Below the pieces are notes generated by a model. That model saw nothing but the letters and a program-made list of their open reading frames with translations. It did not search any database and was not told where the DNA came from. This document shows, piece after piece, positions 38,112 to 46,825 of a stretch of DNA of 64,000 nt. The stretch is from Rheinheimera sp. MM224 (GTDB taxonomy: Bacteria; Pseudomonadota; Gammaproteobacteria; Enterobacterales; Alteromonadaceae). Within the stretch, counting starts at the first letter, position 1, and each line of letters opens with the position of its first letter. The translations under genes and the position numbers were made by a program. Location: assembly GCF_947090785.1 (NCBI RefSeq), contig NZ_OX352320.1, positions 1,674,001-1,738,000 of the forward strand, given 5' to 3'.

Positions 38112-39153
38112 AACTGTTAAAGGCGGCGTCGCCACTTACCTGAATCTGTTGAGTCATGTGACAGGTGAGCAGTGCACTAATGTATTTTTGGTGCCTGAAA
38201 ATCAGCGCACTTATATAGAGAATGAGTCTATAGGTTTTAGCTCCACAGGCCGCGGCGTGTCTGGTTTGCTCTCGATGTTCAAAGCTTTTTATCGGCTGTG
38301 TAAAAGTGACAGTCCGGACATTATTTTTCTGCACAGTACCTTTGCTGGTCTTCTTCGGCTTTTTTGCATCATCAACCCGGCACTGAAAGATAAGTTTGTT
38401 TATTGCTCCCATGGCTGGAGCTTTAATATGGATAAGAGAAAAATCATCTTAAAACTCTATGCTGCCATTGAGCTTTGTCTGTCCTGGCTCTGCGCAAAAA
38501 TAGTCTGTATTTCGGGTTACGAGATGAATGAAGCCATCAGGATTGGCATCAGTAAAAGAAAACTCATCGTTATTTACAATTCCCTTCCTGAATCTTATGA
38601 GCTAGATCATGACTTTAAACCTGATTTTTTAACTGAAGAGCAGCAAAAGTACATTGTCTTTATCGGTCGGAAAAGCCAGCAGAAAGGCTATGACTTTTTA
38701 GATGAACTATCCCGTTACCTTCCCTCACATTACAAAATAGTCGTCATAGGCGATTTTGACAGCAGTGATTTTCACAGTGACCGTATCGTTGTCGCTGGCT
38801 GGCTTAGCAGCAGCAAAATCAACAGTATTTTAATTGGTGCCAGAGCCTTGATCTGCCCTTCAAGGTGGGAAGGTTTTGGTTTTGTTGTGATTGAATCCTT
38901 TCGTGTTGGCGTGCCTGTGATTGGTTCCAACAGAGGTGCTCTGCCTGAGCTGATTTTACCGCCTTTAAATGGCTTTACTTTTGATCTGGATAACCTGGCC
39001 TCAACAGAGTCCATCTTTGTGGCGCTTGACGATGAAGCTAAGTTTCGCGAGTTGAAATTAAATGCCAAAGCTGCATTTTTGCAGCGTTTTACCGCAGAGA
39101 AATTTAAGGCCTCGATATTAACTTTGTATAAAGACCTTCAGGTGGGAAAATAA
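38089..39153 (+). CDS. Glycosyltransferase family 4-type
   Basis: A 354-residue GT-B enzyme. The N-terminus MKVLHVAETVKGGVATYLNLL has the glycine-rich acceptor loop, and the C-terminal domain has CPSRWEGFGFVVIESFRVGVPVIGSNRGALPEL, the nucleotide-sugar-binding E-x7-E region. It transfers one sugar of the repeat unit; the sugar is not predictable. The ATG follows GGAGAGCC. Confidence 0.88.
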   Translation: MKVLHVAETVKGGVATYLNLLSHVTGEQCTNVFLVPENQRTYIENESIGFSSTGRGVSGLLSMFKAFYRLCKSDSPDIIFLHSTFAGLLRLFCIINPALKDKFVYCSHGWSFNMDKRKIILKLYAAIELCLSWLCAKIVCISGYEMNEAIRIGISKRKLIVIYNSLPESYELDHDFKPDFLTEEQQKYIVFIGRKSQQKGYDFLDELSRYLPSHYKIVVIGDFDSSDFHSDRIVVAGWLSSSKINSILIGARALICPSRWEGFGFVVIESFRVGVPVIGSNRGALPELILPPLNGFTFDLDNLASTESIFVALDDEAKFRELKLNAKAAFLQRFTAEKFKASILTLYKDLQVGK

Positions 39154-39154
39154 C

Positions 39155-40216
39155 ATGATCACAGTGAACTCCTGCATCTCCACCTCATTGGGTGGTATTG
39201 AAACCTTAATTCGGGAGGTTCAGTCCTTATTTAAAGGCTCTGGCGCCCGGGTCACAGAGTTTTTTAAGTACAGAGCGGGCAAGCATGTCTACAGTGAATC
39301 TCCTGCAGTAACTTACATTTGCTACGGCGAAGAGAGTAAAGCTGGGTATGCCGCAAAAATAATGACGGCATTGAATTTATGGCGGCAGTTGAAAAAACTT
39401 GCTCCTGTAGGAGAGGACCTGCTGGTTTTTCATCCTACTGATATTCTGTATATCCCTGCCTCTGTCTTGAAACTGAACAATGTCATTTTAGTGCAGACCA
39501 ACCGCCTGGACATTATCTTTACGCCTTTGGGCAAGCTGGCGATGGCGCTCAGAAGCCGCTATATCAATCACTTTACGGTTTATACCTCCTTCGATGAAGC
39601 TGAGCTCGGTGCACTGTATCCGCAGTTTAAATCCAGAATAAAAATTATCCCCAGAGCCAGTAAAATAGATAAAGCGGGCACTATTCCCGTGCAGTCGAAA
39701 AAATTACTGACGCTGGCGCGGGTTTTTGAAGATCAGAAAAACTTCAAAGCTATGGTGGAGGTGATGAGGCTTTTGCCTACAGACTACACTCTGGATATTT
39801 ATGGTGATGGTTCAGAGCAAGAGGTGTCTGATTTAAAGGCACTGATAGCAGATGACAGCCGGATTACTTATAAAGGCTCTTCCAATAAAGTAGAGGAAAT
39901 TTATAAAAAGTATTCTTTATTTTTAATGACGTCCCGCTATGAAGGCTTTGGACAAACCCTTGTGGAAGCAAGAAGCCAGGGCTTACCCATCATTTTGTTT
40001 GATACTTTTCCTGCCGCCCAATGGATAGTGCGCGACGGTGAAAATGGCTATTTGATCCCCCCTTATGACATAGCAGCTATGTCTGAAAAAATCATCACTG
40101 TGCTTGGCAATACGCAGGTCTATACCAGCTTTGGCCAGCGCGCTTTGGTGCTGGCCGAAGAAACCTCAAAAGGTGCGATCAATGACAGCTGGAAGGGGTT
40201 ATCCATTGAACTCTAA
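39155..40216 (+). CDS. Glycosyltransferase family 4-type (second)
   Basis: A 353-residue GT-B enzyme with N-terminal STSLGGIETLIREVQ and the C-terminal signature SRYEGFGQTLVEARSQGLPIILF. It starts 1 bp after the previous gene and overlaps the following GT2 gene. The substrate is unknown. Confidence 0.87.
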   Translation: MITVNSCISTSLGGIETLIREVQSLFKGSGARVTEFFKYRAGKHVYSESPAVTYICYGEESKAGYAAKIMTALNLWRQLKKLAPVGEDLLVFHPTDILYIPASVLKLNNVILVQTNRLDIIFTPLGKLAMALRSRYINHFTVYTSFDEAELGALYPQFKSRIKIIPRASKIDKAGTIPVQSKKLLTLARVFEDQKNFKAMVEVMRLLPTDYTLDIYGDGSEQEVSDLKALIADDSRITYKGSSNKVEEIYKKYSLFLMTSRYEGFGQTLVEARSQGLPIILFDTFPAAQWIVRDGENGYLIPPYDIAAMSEKIITVLGNTQVYTSFGQRALVLAEETSKGAINDSWKGLSIEL

Positions 40217-41201
40217 ACTCTGCTCCATCATTATTCCTGTGTATAACGACTGGGATTATCTAAAGCGACTGATAGAACGGATCCTCACTATCAGCGCTGG
40301 TTCCGCTGTTGATCTGAGTCACTTTTTTGAAGTGATTGTTATTGATGATGGCTCCGCTTCTGATCTTTCAGCTCAGATGCCGGTATCACCTATGGTGACT
40401 TATTTAAGAAAGACCAACGGCGGCGTGTCATCGGCGAGAAATCTGGGCATTGATTCCGCAAGCTCCGATTACATTATGTTTTTAGACTGTGATGACGATA
40501 TACCGGACAACTTATTTGAAATCATGCAGCGGGATCTGGTGACATCAGATAAGGATATTCATCAGTACTCTTATGTCACACGGCATGAGGGGACTGGTGC
40601 AGAGACTAGCCACATCATCAATAGTGCTGATGGCACAGAGCTGTTTTCCCATTTTTTGCTGAAGAAAAATAGTTTTCATATCTGCTCATTTATTTTCAGC
40701 ATGAAATTTTTGCAACAGCATCAGCTGCGTTTTAGCGAAGATACCGGCCTTAGCGAAGATGTATTGTTTATCTTTAATGCCTTTGCAGTCGCAGCGAACA
40801 TCAAAGGTTTTGAGGATGTGCTTTATTATTACAACATCCGCCAGGGGTCTGTGATCTCTTCCTTTAAAGGCAAGCGAGAAACTGAACATCTGTCTGCTTT
40901 TGCTCAAATATCGCAGCTTAGTCAGACTCATCTGACCGGTGCTTTGCAATCCGAAGCCAATTTTTTTCTGAAAACCTGCCTTATTAACCTCTATGTCCGC
41001 AGTCTGAAGCTGGCAAAAGCCAATCATGCTGCAGACTACCTTGATTTATTGCAGCAAATGAAGCGTTTTGGCGCAGCGATAGGACGCTGTCACTATCCAT
41101 ATTCTTTCAAAGGCCTGTTCGTGATTGGATTCGATGTGTTGTTGAAAAGTTCTCAGTTTGAGCGCCTGTCGAAAGTAATGAACAGGACTGTACATGGGTA
41201 A
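40206..41201 (+). CDS. Glycosyltransferase family 2
   Basis: About 331 residues of GT-A fold: CSIIIPVYNDWDYLKRL at the N-terminus, VIVIDDGSAS, GGVSSARNLGID and the DXD-type FLDCDDD near residue 95. The best start is TTG 40206, within the end of the preceding gene and about 8 bp after GGAAGGGG. The longer frame from 40104 overlaps the previous gene by over 100 bp and adds non-homologous residues. Its stop overlaps the start of the polymerase reading frame at 41194. Confidence 0.85.
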   Translation: MNSKLCSIIIPVYNDWDYLKRLIERILTISAGSAVDLSHFFEVIVIDDGSASDLSAQMPVSPMVTYLRKTNGGVSSARNLGIDSASSDYIMFLDCDDDIPDNLFEIMQRDLVTSDKDIHQYSYVTRHEGTGAETSHIINSADGTELFSHFLLKKNSFHICSFIFSMKFLQQHQLRFSEDTGLSEDVLFIFNAFAVAANIKGFEDVLYYYNIRQGSVISSFKGKRETEHLSAFAQISQLSQTHLTGALQSEANFFLKTCLINLYVRSLKLAKANHAADYLDLLQQMKRFGAAIGRCHYPYSFKGLFVIGFDVLLKSSQFERLSKVMNRTVHG

Positions 41202-42401
41202 GATCCTTTTATATTTAACCAGTTTTTTTCTTGTTTTCGAAAACACCGCGCTCAGTGTAATAGGGGGGCTTTTACTGCTCCTCTGGCTATTTCTTTATTT
41301 CCTGCAGTCACTTTGTATTTGCTGTTTAATTTTTATTCGATAGATGGTGTGGGTAAACGCATTATTTATTTTATCTTTGCTGTTTTATTTTTCTCTTTAG
41401 CCTACTTATTTATCTTCGCAGACAGTCTTTATTTTGGCTTTTTGCTTGACCGGGGATTGAGGTTGTTCTTGATTAATCTTGCCTCCTTTGTGTTTTTAGT
41501 TTTCTTCTTAACCTTTGATTACGCTGAATTAAAAGTAGCCAGCAAGATATCTGCCATTCTTATTGTGATGGTGTTTTTTATTAACCTTGTTGCCCCTGAG
41601 ATTGTCAATAATCCCTCTTTTTTGCAGGGCTCTGCTGCATTTTCACCTGACCGGATGCGGGGTTTTACTCTGGAGGCGAGTACCTTCGGTTTTCAGGTGG
41701 TTACGGCAGTGATGTTGCTGGCCATTATATTCAGCGTTAATTATCTGTTGTCTATTGTGGTCGTGGTTTCTTTTTTACTCTTTACCTCGTCAAAAGGCGC
41801 CTTACTTGCTTTTTGTTTATCGGTTGTTATCTCAAAGTTTGTGTTGGCAAAAAGTGGCTTTAATAAAATCACTTTTCTTATTGTTGGCTTTCTCGCCTTT
41901 TCTTTTGGTTTTTATTATGTGCTGCTGGATGCCTTTATCCTCGATATCGAAAAGTACAATAGCTCCTCAACCCGCGGGGTCATGATATTTACCGGTGTTT
42001 ACAGCGCCTTAGTCTCACCTCTTGGCGTGGGTTTTACCGGCTACTTTAATCAGATCTACCAGCTGGGCCCCGATATTATCAATTTTGTAGATTATTACTT
42101 TCCAAATTTGTTTAATTTTGACGAAGTGATTACTTATTTCATCGTAGGTAACGTGGAGTCTGTATCGACAAAAACCTTGTTTTTTGACTGGCTTATTTAT
42201 GCAGGCTGGGTGTTTTTATACTTATTTTATAAATTTTTATCATTTTGCTTTTCAAAAATTAAAACAGCGGGTGGAAAAAACCTGTCTTTATTTATTTTTA
42301 TGATCATTTCCTGGTGTTTTTATGTGCCGCTGGATGGCCGTATTATTGGACTGTTGGCGATAGCTACGCTTATTAAATTTAACAGGGAGCGGGGAGCATG
42401 A
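41194..42401 (+). pseudogene. Wzy-type polysaccharide polymerase, frameshifted at a G6 tract
   Basis: ATG 41194 (AGGA ribosome-binding site 8 bp before) opens a 49-codon hydrophobic frame that stops at 41343. The remaining 362 residues, with about ten helices and polymerase-like loops (PDRMRGFTLEASTFGFQ, SSSTRGVMIFTG), lie in the -1 frame. The two frames join naturally at GGGGGG (41263-41268): one extra G, or a -1 slip, gives a continuous 402-residue protein reading ...VIGGAFTAPLAISLF... The separate downstream frame would need TTG 41313 without a good ribosome-binding site. Position and topology fit the chain polymerase of this locus. It may be a sequencing error, a mutation, phase variation or slippage. 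Confidence 0.7.
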
Positions 42402-44332
42402 AGTATCGCGCTGACATTGATGGGCTAAGATCGATCGCTATTCTCCCGGTACTACTTTTTCATTTTGGTTTTGAAGTATTTTCGGGAGGCTTTGTAGGTG
42501 TAGACATATTTTTTGTCATCAGCGGTTTTTTAATTTCGTCCATTATCGTCGAAGAAATCAGGGAAGGGCGCTTCTCTTACATTTCTTTTTATGAGCGCCG
42601 GATCCGGCGATTAATGCCACTTTACTTTTCAGTACTGGTGGTCAGCCTAATTTTTGCTTTGATTTTGTTTAGCCCCAGAGAGTTTTCTGCATTTCTGGAC
42701 AGCGCTGTTTATTCGTTGTTTTTTGCTTCAAATATTTATTTCTGGAATAACTTTGGTTATTTTGACGATGGTGCTGACCGATTGCCTCTGCTGCATACCT
42801 GGAGTTTGAGTGTTGAGGAACAGTTCTATATTGTTTTCCCTTTCCTGCTGATTTATTTGTTTCGCTCCGCGTTAAAAAACAGAGTCTTTCTGGTGCTTTT
42901 TGTGCTGTTTATTCTGGGTTATGTGCTCTCCTGTGTTGGGTCCTATTCGAAACCTCTGGCCAGTTACTATTTATTACCAACCCGCGGCTGGGAGTTGTTA
43001 CTGGGTGCGCTTGCCTATTTTTACCGGGATAAATTTGATGGGATACGACATCCGCTAAAGGCCGATATTTTTCTTTTTTCGATGTTTTTTATACTGATTT
43101 ATTTCATCCTGAGTTTTGAGAAAGGCAGTCCTTTTCCCGGTCCCTGGGCTTTGCCACCCACTTTAGTGGTATTTTTTATATTGGCGTTGAATAAAGCCGA
43201 TTTTCTGTTCTATAAGCTTTTAGCCAATAAGGTTTTGGTTTATATAGGTTTGATCAGCTACAGCTTATACATGGTGCATCAGCCTGTTGTGGTTTTTTCC
43301 AACTTTATTAACCACAGCTCCACTCACCCTATCTGGTATAAATTTGTTCTGATCGCCATCACCTTTGCGATCTCTTATCTGACCTACAGATTTATAGAGT
43401 CGCCATTCAGATCAAAAAGCCGTATGGACAGATCCATGATTTATAAGCTGTTTTTTACCGCTTTTTTTCTGGTGCTGCTAAGTCTTGTGACGCTGAAAAT
43501 GCTGGTGCTTTATAAACCTGCAACGCTATACAGCCCGCAGTTAATGCAGGTGGATGCACTGGTTAAACCCAACCTTGGGCTGTCAGATCTTTGCGATAAC
43601 GGCCAATTAAACCCGGATGCCTGTCAAAATAGTGCAGAGCCTGAGTGGATTGTCTGGGGCGATTCACTGGGGATGCATGTCGCAAACAGTATGCAGGCAG
43701 CCAATGCGTTTAAATTTGTGCAGAAAACCTTGAGTGCATGCCCGCCTGTTTTAGATTTTAGTGTGCTTCGTTATGACCATACCGGCAAATGGGCGAATAA
43801 ATGTCTGGCAAATAATCAGGCTGTGTTTGATTTTATAAAGTCGCGACCAGAGCTGAAGTATGTGGTGCTGGCATCCACTTTCGATTATTCCTATGCGAAA
43901 AATTACTATGATGGCCGCATCCAGAGCTATGACCGCAGCATCGCTTTACAGCGATTAACTGCAACTATTGCCGCCCTTGAAAAGCTTGGCAAGAAAGTGG
44001 TTGTGATTTCTCCACCACCTTTGTCTTCTTTTGACCCAGGATTTTGTTATGTCCGCTCTGTCGCCTCAGGCGCTCATGCAGAGCAGTGCAATTTCAAAGC
44101 TGTCCAGACCGGAGAAGCGACAGAGCTGTTAAGTCTGCTGCCACCACAGTATCTGCAGATCAATTTATCCCGATATTTTTGTTCTGACTCTGAGCATTGT
44201 ATAAGCAGTTTCAACGACAAGCCTTTGTTTAAGGATTACATCCATTTAACCAAGAGTGGCTCCGCCTATCTGGTGAATGAAACCAGCTTTGTGTCTGACT
44301 TGAATTCGCTAAAAGAAGGAGAGCAGAAATGA
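42398..44332 (+). CDS. OafA-type membrane acyltransferase with SGNH domain
   Basis: A 644-residue fusion. The N-terminal acyltransferase-3 domain of about ten helices (MKYRADIDGLRSIAILPVLL, YERRIRRLMPLY) leads to a periplasmic SGNH hydrolase-like domain with GDSL in IVWGDSLGMH (near residue 425) and a D-x2-H pair in KDYIHLT at the end. Such proteins O-acetylate surface polysaccharides. It overlaps the polymerase frame by 4 bp and the next acyltransferase by 4 bp. Confidence 0.9.
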   Translation: MKYRADIDGLRSIAILPVLLFHFGFEVFSGGFVGVDIFFVISGFLISSIIVEEIREGRFSYISFYERRIRRLMPLYFSVLVVSLIFALILFSPREFSAFLDSAVYSLFFASNIYFWNNFGYFDDGADRLPLLHTWSLSVEEQFYIVFPFLLIYLFRSALKNRVFLVLFVLFILGYVLSCVGSYSKPLASYYLLPTRGWELLLGALAYFYRDKFDGIRHPLKADIFLFSMFFILIYFILSFEKGSPFPGPWALPPTLVVFFILALNKADFLFYKLLANKVLVYIGLISYSLYMVHQPVVVFSNFINHSSTHPIWYKFVLIAITFAISYLTYRFIESPFRSKSRMDRSMIYKLFFTAFFLVLLSLVTLKMLVLYKPATLYSPQLMQVDALVKPNLGLSDLCDNGQLNPDACQNSAEPEWIVWGDSLGMHVANSMQAANAFKFVQKTLSACPPVLDFSVLRYDHTGKWANKCLANNQAVFDFIKSRPELKYVVLASTFDYSYAKNYYDGRIQSYDRSIALQRLTATIAALEKLGKKVVVISPPPLSSFDPGFCYVRSVASGAHAEQCNFKAVQTGEATELLSLLPPQYLQINLSRYFCSDSEHCISSFNDKPLFKDYIHLTKSGSAYLVNETSFVSDLNSLKEGEQK

Positions 44333-45330
44333 GAGATCTGCGTATTGATTTTCTGAAATTTGTAGGGCTGGTGATGATTATACTCGCTCACTCAGGCCCG
44401 CCTGGTGGCATTTTCCAACTGAGAAACTTTGATGTGCCATTGATGGTGTTTTGTTCTGGTTTTGTGTTTTCTTATGGTGTGTCTTATAGCGGCTATTTGA
44501 GTTATGTGATGGCACGGCTGCAACGCTTAGTGATCCCTGTCTGGTTTTTTCTGCTGTTCTTTTTTGCATTCAACTCTGCTTTGGCGAGCGATCCGGACTA
44601 TGTGTTTTTAACCTTTCTTTTTGTTGAAGGCGAGGGACTTGAGTATTTGTGGATTATTCAGGTGTTTGTATCCATTGCTATGGTTTCGCCTTTTATCTAT
44701 AAATTTAATCAGTTGATCCGCTCTGATACAGTGTTTTTCTGCCTGTGTTTTTTGTTTTTAGTTCTTTACGATCTGTTTATCTCCTGGGCAGGCCGGGAGT
44801 TGTATCAGGACTATAAACTACTAAGGACACTATTACTTCTGATCCCCTATTCCCTGGTTTTTTTGTTAGGACTAAGGTTCAAAACCAAGAGTAACGCCAG
44901 CGTTTTAATGACGTCGGTATTTTGTATTGTGCTCTTTATGGTGATGTTTTATTGGGTAGGACGAACTGACGACGGTATTTTGTCCACCCAACATTTTAAA
45001 TACCCACCAGGTTTGTATTATTTGTCTTATGCAGTGGCAGTGACTTGCTTGCTGTTGTACTGCTCAACCCGGTTTTATGCCCAGCTGTTTGCAGTGTCTC
45101 ATTTCAATAACCTGGTACTTTTTGTCTCCTCGAATTCGATCTGGATTTACCTGTGGCACATCGTATTTTTAGGGCTAATAGACGGGCACTGGTTCGTGCG
45201 TTGGCTGCTGATCCTGAGCTGCTCCATTCTTTGTATGTATATTCAGGTGAGGATAGTGAAGGCTATTATTGCAAAGGCCTCTGTAAGGGAAACATACGCT
45301 AAGTTGATGTTAAAGACATTAACTGGCTGA
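44329..45330 (+). CDS. Acyltransferase-3 family membrane protein
   Basis: A 333-residue protein with about ten helices, starting MRDLRIDFLKFVGLVMIILAHSGPPG. The R-x10-H pattern of the family is visible (RIDFLKFVGLVMIILAH). It probably adds an acetyl or succinyl group to the polysaccharide. It is the last gene of the plus-strand operon, and its 3' end overlaps the convergent VpsP-like gene by 12 bp. Confidence 0.85.
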   Translation: MRDLRIDFLKFVGLVMIILAHSGPPGGIFQLRNFDVPLMVFCSGFVFSYGVSYSGYLSYVMARLQRLVIPVWFFLLFFFAFNSALASDPDYVFLTFLFVEGEGLEYLWIIQVFVSIAMVSPFIYKFNQLIRSDTVFFCLCFLFLVLYDLFISWAGRELYQDYKLLRTLLLLIPYSLVFLLGLRFKTKSNASVLMTSVFCIVLFMVMFYWVGRTDDGILSTQHFKYPPGLYYLSYAVAVTCLLLYCSTRFYAQLFAVSHFNNLVLFVSSNSIWIYLWHIVFLGLIDGHWFVRWLLILSCSILCMYIQVRIVKAIIAKASVRETYAKLMLKTLTG

Positions 45331-46089
45331 GCGGGAAGATTTTGCGCAAAGATCATCTTTGATCAGCTGCTTAATGGGTTCAGGCAAACTGTTTTTTGAC
45401 GTACGGAAGTAAGTGCAAGCAAGCTCAACCTTTCCTGTACTTCTGATGATGTTTAACGTTTGAAAATAAGAGCTTTGTCCGCTTTGCAGTGCTTTGTCCA
45501 TCGCATAAAACGTATTAGTTTTTTGCTGGCCATTGAGTAATGACCAGCGTGATAGTCCTAACGCCAGCTCTCTTAACGAGGTTTCAGGCATATAAGGACC
45601 ATACTTTTTCGCCAGCTCTAACTGTTCAAAAGCTTCAGTAATACGAAACTGGGTCACGCCGAGATAATAGGCATAGTCAGCATAAGCATTAGGCCATAAA
45701 GGCCTGGCCTGAATGGCTTCTTTATAATAAGTTTCCGTCTGTTCCAGTTCTTTGGTCGTCATTAAACCTGCGTACCAGCCCCATTCATTTATTTTTGCTT
45801 TGGTCAGCAGATAGTGCGGGTGTTTAGGATGAAGCTCTATGGCTTTATCTATAGCTTCACTTGCTTGCTTCCAGCTTTCTTCTGTCAGCAATGGCTGGTT
45901 TTTCACCCACAGCTCGACAAAATAATTGGCTTTAAAGTACCAGGCGCTGGCCAGTCCTATCGGGATTATATGCCAGGCCGTCAGGCCTAATAACAGCAAC
46001 GCCGGCAGGGCGAGTAAACGGGACACTTTACTGCCATGCAACACAGGGCCTGCGCTCTGGTGGCGGGTGCGACGTTGGCGTTCTGGCAT
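45319..46089 (-). CDS. VpsP-like TPR polysaccharide biosynthesis protein
   Basis: About 256 residues from ATG 46089. A membrane helix (LLALPALLLLGLTAWHIIPIGLA, near 24-46) is followed by TPR-like helical repeats (AIDKAIELHPKHPHYLLTKA, YYKEAIQARPLWPNAYADYA). This resembles VpsP-family proteins of polysaccharide loci, probably scaffolds in the periplasm. The start follows AAGGG and lies 10 bp after the phosphatase stop. Confidence 0.72.
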   Translation of the reverse strand: MPERQRRTRHQSAGPVLHGSKVSRLLALPALLLLGLTAWHIIPIGLASAWYFKANYFVELWVKNQPLLTEESWKQASEAIDKAIELHPKHPHYLLTKAKINEWGWYAGLMTTKELEQTETYYKEAIQARPLWPNAYADYAYYLGVTQFRITEAFEQLELAKKYGPYMPETSLRELALGLSRWSLLNGQQKTNTFYAMDKALQSGQSSYFQTLNIIRSTGKVELACTYFRTSKNSLPEPIKQLIKDDLCAKSSRSAS

Positions 46090-46099
46090 TCTAGAACCC

Positions 46100-46825
46100 T
46101 TAACTGAAATGGATATGGCTAATACGTTTTGGATGTTCTGTGACCAACTGTTCGGCATAATCATGACCACACAAGGTGGTTATATAATCCCGTGCTTCTG
46201 CTAGTTTGGGAGGTCGGCGCTGCAGGTTATGGCTGTCGCTGGCAACGATGTGAAAAGCTTTTTGCTGCAGCAACAGTAATGCTGTCTCTTTACTGCTTTC
46301 CCCCATATCACCCAGCACTGAACTCGCTGTCAGTTGCAGCAAACATCCCATACGCTGAAAGGGCAGCAGTTTTTTCAGATCAAGCTGAATGTCTCTGTTG
46401 CGCTCAGGATGGGCGATCATCGGCAGCACCTGTTTACCCAGCAACCATTTAACCAGCCGGTCTGCACCTGCAGGTATATGGCTATGCGGAAACTCCAGCA
46501 ACAGCACTTTGTAGCCCTGATACTCACCTAAATAAGGCAAGCTGCCTGATTCAACCCAGCCCGGTAGTTCAGAGCATAAGCGTACTTCGGCAGCCGCAGC
46601 GAGTTGCACCGACAGGCCTGCTTCTTTTGCAGCAGCCTTGAGGCCTGCTAGTCCCTGTTGAATGCTGGCCAGAGTATTATCAAAGTGTCCCGGGTTGATA
46701 TGAGGGGTGCTGACAATATGACTGATGCCATTGAGCTCTGCCATTTTCAGCAGTTGTATAGACTCTTCTACAGTTCTGGCTCCATCATCCAGCCCAGGAA
46801 TAAAATGGCAGTGCAGGTCGTACAT
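46100..46825 (-). CDS. CpsB/CapC-type tyrosine-protein phosphatase (PHP family)
   Basis: A 241-residue metal-dependent phosphatase. MYDLHCHFIPGLDDGART supplies the first metal His residues, STPHINPG and HPERNRD follow, and ASDSHN gives the last site. It should dephosphorylate the neighbouring Wzc-like kinase, controlling polymer length and export. Its ATG overlaps the kinase stop by one base. Confidence 0.9.
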   Translation of the reverse strand: MYDLHCHFIPGLDDGARTVEESIQLLKMAELNGISHIVSTPHINPGHFDNTLASIQQGLAGLKAAAKEAGLSVQLAAAAEVRLCSELPGWVESGSLPYLGEYQGYKVLLLEFPHSHIPAGADRLVKWLLGKQVLPMIAHPERNRDIQLDLKKLLPFQRMGCLLQLTASSVLGDMGESSKETALLLLQQKAFHIVASDSHNLQRRPPKLAEARDYITTLCGHDYAEQLVTEHPKRISHIHFS

